DNA of 64,000 bases from Melieria omissa (Eukaryota; Arthropoda; Insecta; Diptera; Ulidiidae): the NCBI GenBank assembly GCA_963971225.1, contig CAXARI010000168.1, positions 124,001 through 188,000 of the forward strand, read 5' to 3'. Positions 50,501 through 60,347 of the stretch are shown in pieces. The notes under the pieces were generated by a model. It was not told the origin of the DNA. It did no database searches and saw only the letters and a program-made list of their open reading frames with translations. A program made the translations under genes and the position numbers. How positions within the stretch are numbered: position 1 is the stretch's first letter; each line of letters starts with the position of its first letter.

Positions 50501-51097
50501 GATTATTATGTTGTCGTATCCTTGTTTTGGCGCTTCGACAACCCACAGCCGGCTTGTCCCATCGTCCTCGTCCACTTTCGCCCACACGATCGCCTCGGAA
50601 TTCGCTGGTATCTTCTGATGTTGACACGAGACAACTCTCCTTACCGCCACGCTTCGCTCATAGCCAGTGTGCAGGGGGAATTCAACGTTGGCATACTGCA
50701 GCACATTTTCCTTCAGGTCCAGCGTAAAACCATGCCTAATCATGAAATCGACGCCGATAATCACGTCGTCCATTATGTCCGCGACGATGAACTCATGTTC
50801 CAGGCTGCTGGTGCCGATAGCAATTGTTTTTGTTACTTTCCCTCTTACCGGCGCACGCTCGCCAGTCGCAGTCCTCAGCTGTATGCCATGCAGTGGTTCC
50901 CAGTTCTTCAGAAGCTTCCTTTTTATGATCGAATATGACGCTCCAGTATCCAGTGTCAACACGAACAACTTTCCATCTATCTTTCCTTCAATCGTTAAGC
51001 TGCTGGGTTGTCGTTTCAACTGTGAGACAAGGACGGTAGGGCAGCAGGTTGTGGGGATCAGCTCACGCCCCTTTGGGCTGACCCGTTTTAGTTTAAC
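47519..51097 (-). pseudogene. pol: Gypsy pol (protease, RT, RNase H, integrase), one nonsense codon
   Basis: About 1,193 codons in the -1 frame relative to gag. Protease: DTGA in LTLDTGASYS, about 50 codons in. Reverse transcriptase: the FCVDYRKLNDVT and LDLRSGYWQVEL blocks, then an in-frame TGA at 49814-49816 where the family normally has a tryptophan codon, then MPFGLCNAPATF and YLDD. RNase H: LDTDASGHSIGG, TRRELLAVL and HGNADALSR. Integrase: His-His-Cys-Cys finger (YHNDSSGGHLG ... CDRC), catalytic Asp in MDVAGPF, Asp in HSDQG, Glu in MVERFNR, and a WEGPYKVV C-terminal module. The usual FLGH-type motif after YLDD is missing between KKCSLF and HGVHTDEGK, suggesting a small in-frame deletion. 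The TGA is followed by C, a leaky context, but truncation is the default reading. Confidence 0.88.
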
Positions 51098-52494
51098 GAC
51101 TCGTCGTCCTCAGCCCTGCGCTTGTTGGCTGGGCCTCTACTGTCAGTATTACTCGCTTCAGGCGATTGCGAACGATAACGGGAACGCCTCTTTCGTTGGC
51201 GGCAGTCTCGTGCTATGTGACCCTGCTTGCCACATGTCCAGCAAACAACTTTAGAGGAGACAACCCGTGGCCTGCCCGGTGTCTCAGAGCTTATGGCCTG
51301 GATCGAAATTTCGCTGTCTGGCTGGATTTGGCGTATCCTTGCAGGTGCATACCGAGCGCCTCCAATCCATGTCGCCTCATATGTCATCGCGCTGGTCACC
51401 GTTTCCTTGTATGTCGCCTTGCCCATCATCAACGCACTGCGACGTGTCTCGGGGTCATGAAGACCTTCAATGAACGACTCAATCTTCATCCTCTCGAGAT
51501 CATCAGCCCCGAATTTTGGGTAGCACAACTGTACGAGCCGCTCAATGTCTGCTGCATATGTCTGCAGCGCCTCGCTGGCTCTCTGCCTGCGGTTCTTCAG
51601 CTCACAGTAGTACAGCGTATGGTTGTGCTCGTTGCTGTACTTCACTGCCAATGCTCTCATGACGGCCTCGTAATCACTTCTCGAACATTCCGGAACTGAT
51701 TTCATTACCTCAGCCGCAGGACCTTTCAGCGCCAGAGCCAATCTCCGACCCTTCCTGATATCGGTCCACTGATTTTCCAAAGCAGCTAAGTCGAATTGCA
51801 GTTTAAATGTATCGAACGGCGTAGCACCATCATAAGTAGGCACTTCTGTTCGGGTGGCGAAACTTTCCGGAACCGGCGGCAAACATTCTCGTGGCTGTAC
51901 TTCTCTAAGCCGCTCGTCGATTTTTCTGTTTACCGAATCCTCCAGACTGTCAACTCGTTTGTCTAAATGTTCTACTCGCGTCTCCAGGTGCTCAACTTTC
52001 ACATTAATCCTGTTCGAAATCTCTTCCACTTTCTGCTCCAAGCGCGCAGAATTTTCCTGAAGCTTGGTTTCCATTCGCTCTGCTACTTCTCGGTTCGTAG
52101 TTTCGATTTTTGCGGAAATTTCCTGATTCGTAGTTTCCAGTTTCGTTGCCATTTCTCGATTCGTAGTTTCTAGTTTCGCTGCCATTTCACGGTTGGAAGT
52201 CTCAAACATGCCTTTAAGTGCAACCATAAGCTGGCTCATGTCCATTGCTTGTAGTGGCGCAGCCGCTGCAGTCGTACTTTGCAATGACGCAGCACCAACA
52301 GGCGATTCCTCCACCTTGGCCGACGCCTCTTGTTCCTGCGTTCCGAACTCGTGTGCAGCCCAATCAATGCCTCGTGATTCACACGCCTCTCGCAAACGCA
52401 GCTGCAACTCCACCTTACCGCCAGCAGTCGGCAAATTCCAGGCAGCCAGCTCCTTCTTCAGCTGGTCAACCTTCAGCAGCTCCAGTTTAACCAT
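51088..52494 (-). CDS. gag: Gypsy Gag polyprotein
   Basis: 468 codons from ATG to TAA; the structural protein that packages element RNA. Residues about 5-37 (LLKVDQLKKELAAWNLPTAGG...) look like a SAP-type helix-turn-helix, possibly nucleic-acid binding. Residues 98-142 are four successive 11-residue repeats (ETTNREMAAKL-like), continuing as a heptad-like helix to about 196, so a long coiled coil is expected. The capsid-like core runs from about 217 to 378 (VPTYDGATPFDTFKLQF ... LKGPAAEVM ... FIEGLHDPETR). A zinc knuckle CWTCGKQGHIARDC lies at 418-431, followed by an Arg/Ser-rich basic tail. The frame is intact. Pol overlaps its last codons in the -1 frame. Confidence 0.93.
   Translation of the reverse strand: MVKLELLKVDQLKKELAAWNLPTAGGKVELQLRLREACESRGIDWAAHEFGTQEQEASAKVEESPVGAASLQSTTAAAAPLQAMDMSQLMVALKGMFETSNREMAAKLETTNREMATKLETTNQEISAKIETTNREVAERMETKLQENSARLEQKVEEISNRINVKVEHLETRVEHLDKRVDSLEDSVNRKIDERLREVQPRECLPPVPESFATRTEVPTYDGATPFDTFKLQFDLAALENQWTDIRKGRRLALALKGPAAEVMKSVPECSRSDYEAVMRALAVKYSNEHNHTLYYCELKNRRQRASEALQTYAADIERLVQLCYPKFGADDLERMKIESFIEGLHDPETRRSALMMGKATYKETVTSAMTYEATWIGGARYAPARIRQIQPDSEISIQAISSETPGRPRVVSSKVVCWTCGKQGHIARDCRQRKRRSRYRSQSPEASNTDSRGPANKRRAEDDESLN
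51091..51097 (-). promoter_or_regulatory. Probable -1 ribosomal frameshift site at gag-pol junction
   Basis: The sense-strand heptamer GTTAAAC lies in the gag frame as G-TTA-AAC and is followed immediately by the gag stop TAA (51088-51090). A one-base backward slip gives GTT-AAA-CTA and enters the pol frame, which stays open from there. The heptamer resembles the X-XXY-YYZ class, and GUUAAAC is a known functional variant in arteriviruses. The location, the phase and the absence of an ATG near the start of pol all support it. A downstream structure was not modelled. Confidence 0.68.
52072..52203 (-). repeat. 33-bp tandem repeats in gag encoding 11-residue coiled-coil repeats
   Basis: Four diverged copies encode residues 98-141 of Gag. 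The Glu-Thr pair recurs at residues 98, 109, 120, 131 and 142, an exact 11-residue spacing. Eleven-residue repeats form nearly straight coiled coils. The DNA shows the matching TTTCGTTGCCATTTC-like phrase at 33-bp steps. Confidence 0.85.
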
Positions 52495-52535
52495 GTCTGC
52501 GTTTTTATAATTTTATTTTACTTTCAGTAATACAA

Positions 52536-52552
52536 TCCCACTTCTGACACCA
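52536..52552 (-). promoter_or_regulatory. Primer-binding site, tRNA-Leu-like
   Basis: Two bases inside the 5' LTR, the sense strand reads TGGTGTCAGAAGTGGGA, the complement of a tRNA 3' end TCCCACTTCTGACA-CCA. Leucine tRNAs of animals begin GTCAG and end CTGAC plus a discriminator base, so tRNA-Leu is the likely primer. The species-specific tRNA was not available for comparison. Confidence 0.75.
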
Positions 52553-52554
52553 AA

Positions 52555-52982
52555 TGTTACGAATTTCCACAGTTCGTTATCGACGGTTCGTTTTGATTGT
52601 ATTTGAAAATAAAACAACTTCAGTTACTCAGCAAAAATCAACAATCAGAAACTAACTTTATTTACAGTATTACACTTTGCTCGTATCTACACTTGTTACC
52701 ACTTTGCTCGCTCAACACAGACTCGACCCCTTGCGCTGCCACTGCTGCTTTTATACCACTTTTCTTATCGCGCCGAAGTTTCTTGCACTTCTAATTGGAA
52801 AACGCTCGACTATTCTCGCACAGCCCATTTCGAGAACCATCCTTGCCATATCGGACTATACCAAGCGAATTTATAACAGTTTTGCTGTACTTCACAGTGC
52901 ATGCCTAAAAGTATGCTTGGAAAACATTCGTGCGGAGAAAGGCATTTTTGTACAGTGCGGCACAGAATCTCTCATCGTATCA
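52555..52982 (-). repeat. 5' LTR of Gypsy element
   Basis: 428 bp with TG...CA ends in the sense direction. A TATAAAA box lies on the minus strand at 52749-52755 and AATAAA at 52657-52662. The order (promoter, then about 90 bp later the polyadenylation signal) gives a plausible R region between them. It differs from the other LTR only by TT near 52947. Confidence 0.94.
52749..52755 (-). promoter_or_regulatory. TATA box of LTR promoter
   Basis: TATAAAA on the minus strand in GTGGTATAAAAGCAGC context; the same box is in the other LTR at 47276-47282. Transcription of the element should start roughly 25-30 bp further in the sense direction, near 52720. Confidence 0.65.
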
Positions 52983-55900
52983 ATATGATGATTCTAGGTT
53001 TATAGAAAAAATAATAACCTTAAAACCTAGCTGGAGTTTTGAGCTTTCATAAATGGGGTCAATCTTCTCGTTATCTCAAATAATGCAGGAGAATTTCGTT
53101 GTGGAAAAGTGATATCGACCACATGATACATCTATATCAGGGGTGCCCAAAATCTTCTTATGGAAAAGCAAAATCGAATACATGTAAAGTTGACCAAAAA
53201 AAATGCAAACAAATTATTTAATTAGTTGAATTAGTTGAAAGCACATTGTGCATTTCGGTTGACTCTTAAAATTATAAGTGAAAAAAATATAATGTTCCCA
53301 TTTGTCATTGCCGAAAGGCCAACCAATCGCCAAAACAAAAACTACAACAACAAAAGCATCTAATTTTTTTTCATACATACAATTTCTTGAGGCAACAAAA
53401 CAAAAATCCGCGCAGCCCCCACACGTGTTGCTTCGTTGCTGTCAAAACAACGACTGATTGAAAGAATGCACCTCTGATCTTATAATCAATCAAATGCTTG
53501 TGGAACCTAAGTACGCCTAATCACTTGAATCAAAATGGCGTCAAAATTAAGCCAGAGTGACCACCTTTCACCAATTTGGTAAATAAAAAAAATATCCCAC
53601 CGGCAGCATGATCGAAATTATGGCTGTTAAATCTCGACCCGTTAACGGATTTTAATAATATTATGCCTTATTATTTAGCTAGACTCGTATGCTTTCTATA
53701 ATGGTATCAATCATCCTTCTATACCCCAAGGTTCGAAAGCAAATCGATTTGGAACGGTGACTTTGAAAAAATTGCTACTTGGGTGCAACCACTGAAATGC
53801 TTGTCAACACCAAATGCATAAGTGCATATTAATAATTGACCCCTTAAAATGTAGCCAGAGTCTTATGCTTTCTATATTGGTCCCTACCTTTTCATTATCC
53901 TTCAGGAATAATGAGCATATCGATGCGCAAGGATAACATTGAAAAACTGCCTATTACAAAATACACACTCACCATTAAAGTGCTTATAGATTCCAAACGG
54001 TATGGGTTACGTTAATAAAAAACCCCTTAAAATGTAGCTAGAGAATGCAGCTTTATCAAATTAAATCAATAATTTCATTACTATTCGGCAATCATGAACA
54101 GATCGATGCGCAAGAGTGACATTAAATGGCTGCCTACTGCAAAATCGATAAAATGCTTGTAAAATATGATGATTCTAGGTTTATAGAAAAAATAATAACC
54201 TTAAAACCTAGCTGGAGTTCTGAGCTTTCATAAATGGGGTTAATCTTCGCGCTATCTCAAATAATGCAGGAGAATTTCGTTGTGGAAAAGTAATATCGAC
54301 CACATGATACATTTATATCAGGGGGTGCCCAAAATCTTCTTATGGAAAAGCAAAAACCAATACATGTAAAGTTGCCCAAAAAAAATGCAAACAAATTATT
54401 TAATTAGTTGAATTAGTTGAAAGCACATTGTGCATTTCGCTTGACCCTTAAAATTATAAGTGAAAAAAATATAATGTTCCCATTTGTCATTGCCGAAAGG
54501 CCAACCAATCGCCAAAACAAAAACTACAACAACAAAAGCATCTAATTTTTTTTCATACATACAATTTCTTGAGGCAACAAAACAAAAATCCGCGCAGCCC
54601 CCACACGTGTTGCTTCGTTGCTATCACAACAACGACTGATTGAAAGAATGCACTTCTGATCTATATAATCAATCAAATGCTTGTGGAACCTAAGTACGCC
54701 TAATCACTTTAATCAAAATGGCGTCAAAATTAAGCCAGAGTGACCACCTTTCACCAATTTGGTAAATAAAAAAAATATCCCACCGGCAGCATGATCGAAA
54801 TTATGGCTGTTAAATCTCGACCCGTTAACGGATTTTAATAATATTATGCCTTATTATTTAGCTAGACTCGTATGCTTTCTATAATGGTATCAATCATCCT
54901 TCTATACCCCAAGGTTCGAAAGCAAATCGATTTGGAACGGTGACTTTGAAAAAATTGCTACTTGGGTGCAACCACTAAAATGCTTGTCAACACCAAATGC
55001 ATAAGTGCATATTAATAATTGACCCCTTAAAATTTAGCCAGAGTCTTATGCTTTCTATATTGGTCCCTACCTTTTCATTATCCTTCAGGAATAATGAGCA
55101 TATCGATGCGCAAGGATAACATTGAAAAACTGCCTATTACAAAATACACACTCACCACTAAAGTGCTTATAGATTCCAAACGGTATGGGTTACGTTAATA
55201 AAAAACCCCTTAGAATGTAGCTAGAGATTGCAGCTTTATCAAATTAAATCAATAATTTGATTACTATTCGGCAATCATGAACAGATCGATGCGCAGGAGT
55301 GACATTAAATGGCTGCCTACTGCAAAATCGATAAAATGCTTGTAAAGTATGATGATTCTAGGTTTATAGAAAAAATAATAACCTTAAAACCTAGCTGGAG
55401 TTTTGAGCTTTCATAAATGGGGTCAATCTTCTCGCTATCTCAAATAATGCAGGAGAATTTCGTTGTGGAAAAGTGATATCGACCACATGATACATCTATA
55501 TCAGGGGTGCCCAAAATATTCTTATGGAAAAGCAAAAACCAATACATGTAAAGTTGCCCAAAAAATGCAAACAAATGATTTAATTAATTGAATTAGTTGA
55601 AAGCACATTGTGCATTTCGCTTGACCCTTAAAATTATAAGTGAAAAAAATATAATGTTCCTTACATACAATTTCTTGAGGCAACAAAACAAAAATCCGCG
55701 CAGCCCCCACACGTGTTGCTTCGTTGCTGTCACAACAACGACTGATTGAAAGAATGCACCTCTGATCTATATAACCAATCAAATGCTTGTGGAACCTAAG
55801 TACGCACAATCACTTTAATCAAAATGGCGTCAAAATTAAGCCAGAGTGACCACCTTTCACCAATTTGGTAAATAAAAAAATATCCCACCGGCAGCATGAT

Positions 55901-58900
55901 CGAAATTATGGCTGTTAAATCTCGACCCGTTAACGGATTTTAATAATATTATGCCTTATTATTTAGCTAGACTCGTATGCTTTCTATAATGGTCAATCAT
56001 CCTTCTATACCCCAAGGTTCGAAAGCAAATCGATTTGGAACGGTGACTTTGAAAAAATTGCTACTTGGGTGCGACCACTAAAATGCTTGTCAACACCAAA
56101 TGCATAAGTGCATATTAATAATTGACCCCTTAAAATTTAGCCAGAGTCTTATGCTTTCTATATTGGTCCCTAACTTTTCATTATCCTTCAGGAATAATGA
56201 GCATATCGATGCGCAAGGATAACATTGAAAAACTGCCTATTACAAAATACACACTCACCACTAAAGTGCTTATAGATTCCAAACGGTATGGGTTACGTTA
56301 ATAAAAAACCCCTTAAAATGTAGCTAGAGATTGCAGCTTTATCAAATTAAATCAATAATTTGATTACTATTAGGCAATCATGAACAGATCGATGCGCAGG
56401 AGTGACATTAAATGGCTGCCTACTGCAAAATCGATAAAATGCTTGTAAAATATGATGATTCTAGGTTTATAGAAAAAATAATAACCTTAAAACCTAGCTG
56501 GAGTTTTGAGCTTTCATAAATGGGGTCAATCTTCTCGCTATCTCAAATAATGCAGGAGAATTTCGTTGTGGAAAAGTGATATCGACCACATGATACATCT
56601 ATATCAGGGGGTGCCCAAAATCTTCTTATGGAAAAGCAAAAACCAATACATGTAAAGTTGCCCAAAAAAAATGCAAACAAATTATTTAATTAATTGAATT
56701 AGTTGAAAGCACATTGTGCATTTCGCTTGACCCTTAAAATTATAAGTGAAAAAAATATAATGTTCCCATTTGTCATTGCCGAAAGGCCAACCAATCGCCA
56801 ACACAAAAAAGCATACAAACAAAAACTACAACAACAAAAGCATCTAATTTTTTTTCATACATACAATTTCTTTTCCCCCACACGTGTTGCTTCGTTGCTG
56901 TCACAACAACGACTGATTGAAAGAATGCACCTCTGATCTATATAACCAATCAAATGCTTGTGGAACCTAAGTACGCACAATCACTTTAATCAAAATGGCG
57001 TCAAAATTAAGCCAGAGTGACCACCTTTCACCAATTTGTTAAATAAAAAAAATATCCCACCGGCAGCATGATCGAAATTATGGCTCTTAAATCTCGACCC
57101 GTTAACGGATTTTAATAATATTATGCCTTATTATTTAGCTAGACTCGTATGCTTTCTATAATGGTCAATCATCCTTCTATACCCCAAGGTTCGAAAGCAA
57201 ATCGATTTGGAACGGTGACTTTGAAAAAATTGCTACTTGGGTGCGACCACTAAAATGCTTGTCAACACCAAATGCATAAGTGCATATTAATAATTGACCC
57301 CTTTAAATTTAGCCAGAGTCTTATGCTTTCTATATTGGTCCCTAACTTTTCATTATCCTTCAGGAATAATGAGCATATCGATGCGCAAGGATAACATTGA
57401 AAAACTGCCTATTACAAAATACACACTCACCACTAAAGTGCTTATAGATTCCCGACGGTATGGGTTACGTTAATAAAAAACCCCTTAAAATGTAGCTAGA
57501 GATTGCAGCTTTATCAAATTAAATCAATAATTTGATTACTATTCGGCAATCATGAACAGATCGATGCGCAGGAGTGACATTAAATGGCTGCCTACTGCAA
57601 AATCGATAAAATGCTTGTAAAATATGATGATTCTAGGTTTATAGAAAAAATAATAACCTTAAAACCTAGCTGGAGTTTTGAGCTTTCATAAATGGGGTCA
57701 ATCTTCTCGCTATCTCAAATAATGCAGGAGAATTTCGTTGTGGAAAAGTGATATCGACCACATGATACATCTATATCAGGGGGTGCCCAAAATCTTCTTA
57801 TGGAAAAGCAAAAACCAATACATGTAAAGTTGCCCAAAAAAAATGCAAACAAATTATTTAATTAATTGAATTAGTTGAAAGCACATTGTGCATTTCGCTT
57901 GACCCTTAAAATTATAAGTGAAAAAAATATAATGTTCCCATTTGTCATTGCCGAAAGGCCAACCAATCGCCAAAACAAAAACTACAAAAACAAAAGCATC
58001 TAATTTTTTTTCATACATACAATTTCTTGAAGCAACAAAACAAAAATCCGCGCAGCCCCCACACGTGTTGCTTCGTTGCTGTCACAACAACGACTGATTG
58101 AAAGAATGCACCTCTGATCTATATAACCAATCAAATGCTTGTGGAACCTAAGTACGCACAATCACTTTAATCAAAATGGCGTCAAAATTAAGCCAGAGTG
58201 ACCACCTTTCACCAATTTGGTAAATAAAAAAAATATCCCACCGGCAGCATGATCGAAATTATGGCTGTTAAATCTCGACCCGTTAACGGATTTTAATAAT
58301 ATTATGCCTACTATTTAGCTAGACTCGTATGCTTTCTATAATGGTATCAATCATCCTTCTATACCCCAAGGTTCGAAAGCAAATCGATTTGGAACGGTGA
58401 CTTTGAAAAAATTGCTACTTGGGTGCAACCACTAAAATGCTTGTCAACACCAAATGCATAAGTGCATATTAATAATTTACCCCTTAAAATTTAGCCCAAA
58501 ATCTTCTTATGGAAAAGCAAAAACCAATACATGTAAAGTTGCCCAAAAAATGCAAACAAATTATTTAATTAATTGAATTAGTTGAAAGCACATTGTGCAT
58601 TTCGCTTGACCCTTAAAATTATAAGTGAAAAAAATATAATGTTCCCATTTGTCATTGCCGAAAGGCCAACCAATCGCCAACACAAAAAAGCATACACACA
58701 AAAACTACAACAACAAAAGCATCTAATTTTTTTTCATACATACAATTTCTTTTCCCCCACACGTGTTGCTTCGTTGCTGTCACAACAACGACTGATTGAA
58801 AGAATGCACCTCTGATCTATATAACCAATCAAATGCTTGTGGAACCTAAGTACGCACAATCACTTTAATCAAAATGGAGTCAAAATTAAGCCAGAGTGAC

Positions 58901-60347
58901 CACCTTTCACCAATTTGTTAAATAAAAAAAATATCCCACCGGCAGCATGATCGAAATTATGGCTCTTAAATCTCGACCCGTTAACGGATTTTAATAATAT
59001 TATGCCTTATTATTTAGCTAGACTCGTATGCTTTCTATAATGGTCAATCATCCTTCTATACCCCAAGGTTCGAAAGCAAATCGATTTGGAACGGTGACTT
59101 TGAAAAAATTGCTACTTGGGTGCGACCACTAAAATGCTTGTCAACACCAAATGCATAAGTGCATATTAATAATTGACCCCTTAAAATTTAGCCAGAGTCT
59201 TATGCTTTCTATATTGGTCCCTAACTTTTCATTATCCTTCAGGAATAATGAGCATATCGATGCGCAAGGATAACATTGAAAAACTGCCTATTACAAAATA
59301 CACACTCACCACTAAAGTGCTTATAGATTCCAAACGGTATGGGTTACGTTAATAAAAACCCCTTAAAATGTAGCTAGAGATTGCAGCTTTATCAAATTAA
59401 ATCAATAATTTGATTACTATTAGGCAATCATGAACAGATCGATGCGCAAGAGTGACATTAAATGGCTGCCTACTGCAAAATCGATAAAATGCTTGTAAAA
59501 TATGATGATTCTAGGTTTATAGAAAAAATAATAACCTTAAAACCTAGCTGGAGTTTTGAGCTTTCATAAATGGGGTCAATCTTCTCGCTATCTCAAATAA
59601 TGCAGGAGAATTTCGTTGTGGAAAAGTGATATCGACCACATGATACATCTATATCAGGGGGTGCCCAAAATCTTCTTATGGAAAAGCAAAAACCAATACA
59701 TGTAAAGTTGCCCAAAAAAAATGCAAACAAATTATTTAATTAGTTGAATTAGTTGAAAGCACATTGTGCATTTCGGTTGACTCTTAAAATTATAAGTGAA
59801 AAAAATATAATGTTCCCATTTGTCATTGCCGAAAGGCCAACCAATCGCCAAAACAAAAACTACAACAACAAAAGCATCTAATTTTTTTTCATACATACAA
59901 TTTCTTGAGGCAACAAAACAAAAATCCGCGCAGCCCCCACACGTGTTGCTTCGTTGCTGTCAAAACAACGACTGATTGAAAGAATGCACCTCTGATCTTA
60001 TAATCAATCAAATGCTTGTGGAACCTAAGTACGCCTAATCACTTTAATCAAAATGGCGTCAAAATTAAGCCAGAGTGACCACCTTTCACCAATTTGGTAA
60101 ATAAAAAAAATATCCCACCGGCAGCATGATCGAAATTATGGCTCTTAAATCTCGACCCGTTAACGGATTTTAATAATATTATGCCTTATTATTTAGCTAG
60201 ACTCGTATGCTTTCTATAATGGTATCAATCATCCTTCTATACCCCAAGGTTCGAAAGCAAATCGATTTGGAACGGTGACTTTGAAAAAATTGCTACTTGG
60301 GTGCAACCACTAAAATGCTTGTCAACACCAAATGCATAAGTGCATAT
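52983..60347 (+). repeat. Satellite array block 5
   Basis: Begins with the right copy of ATAT and completes the unit opened at 43770. Units start at 53610, 54793, 55898, 57070, 58251 (deleted), 58949 and 60128; the last is interrupted at 60347. The first unit's MITE part shares rare variants with 43380-43700 (CGGTTGACTC, GTCAAAACAACG, CTGATCTTATAATC, CACTTGAATC). The unit 53610-54792 has ACTGAAATGC and AATGTAGCCAGAG like the unit at 38433. One extra unit is therefore present here relative to the left duplicate. No gene is seen. Confidence 0.95.
58251..58948 (+). repeat. Satellite unit with internal deletion (right duplicate)
   Basis: 698 bp, with the same TTTAGCCCAAAATCTTC join as the unit at 41893, near 58496. 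A shared rare junction confirms common descent of the two blocks. Confidence 0.85.

Larger units (their letters stand above)
47082..52982 (-). mobile_element. Ty3/Gypsy LTR retrotransposon
   Basis: 5,901 bp on the minus strand, bracketed by ATAT at 47078-47081 and 52983-52986. Order in the sense direction: 5' LTR, tRNA-Leu-like primer site, gag, protease, reverse transcriptase, RNase H, integrase, weak purine-rich tract, 3' LTR. Integrase after reverse transcriptase/RNase H and a GPY/F-type C-terminus mark it as Ty3/Gypsy. There is no room for an env gene, because pol stops 12 bp before the LTR. The LTRs appear identical except for a 2-bp indel, so the insertion is young. Yet pol has a premature stop, so this copy probably cannot move by itself. 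Confidence 0.94.

Noticed and set aside
47521..51019. An env gene, which would make the Gypsy element errantivirus-like
   Set aside because: Pol stops 12 bp before the 3' LTR and no third ORF exists.
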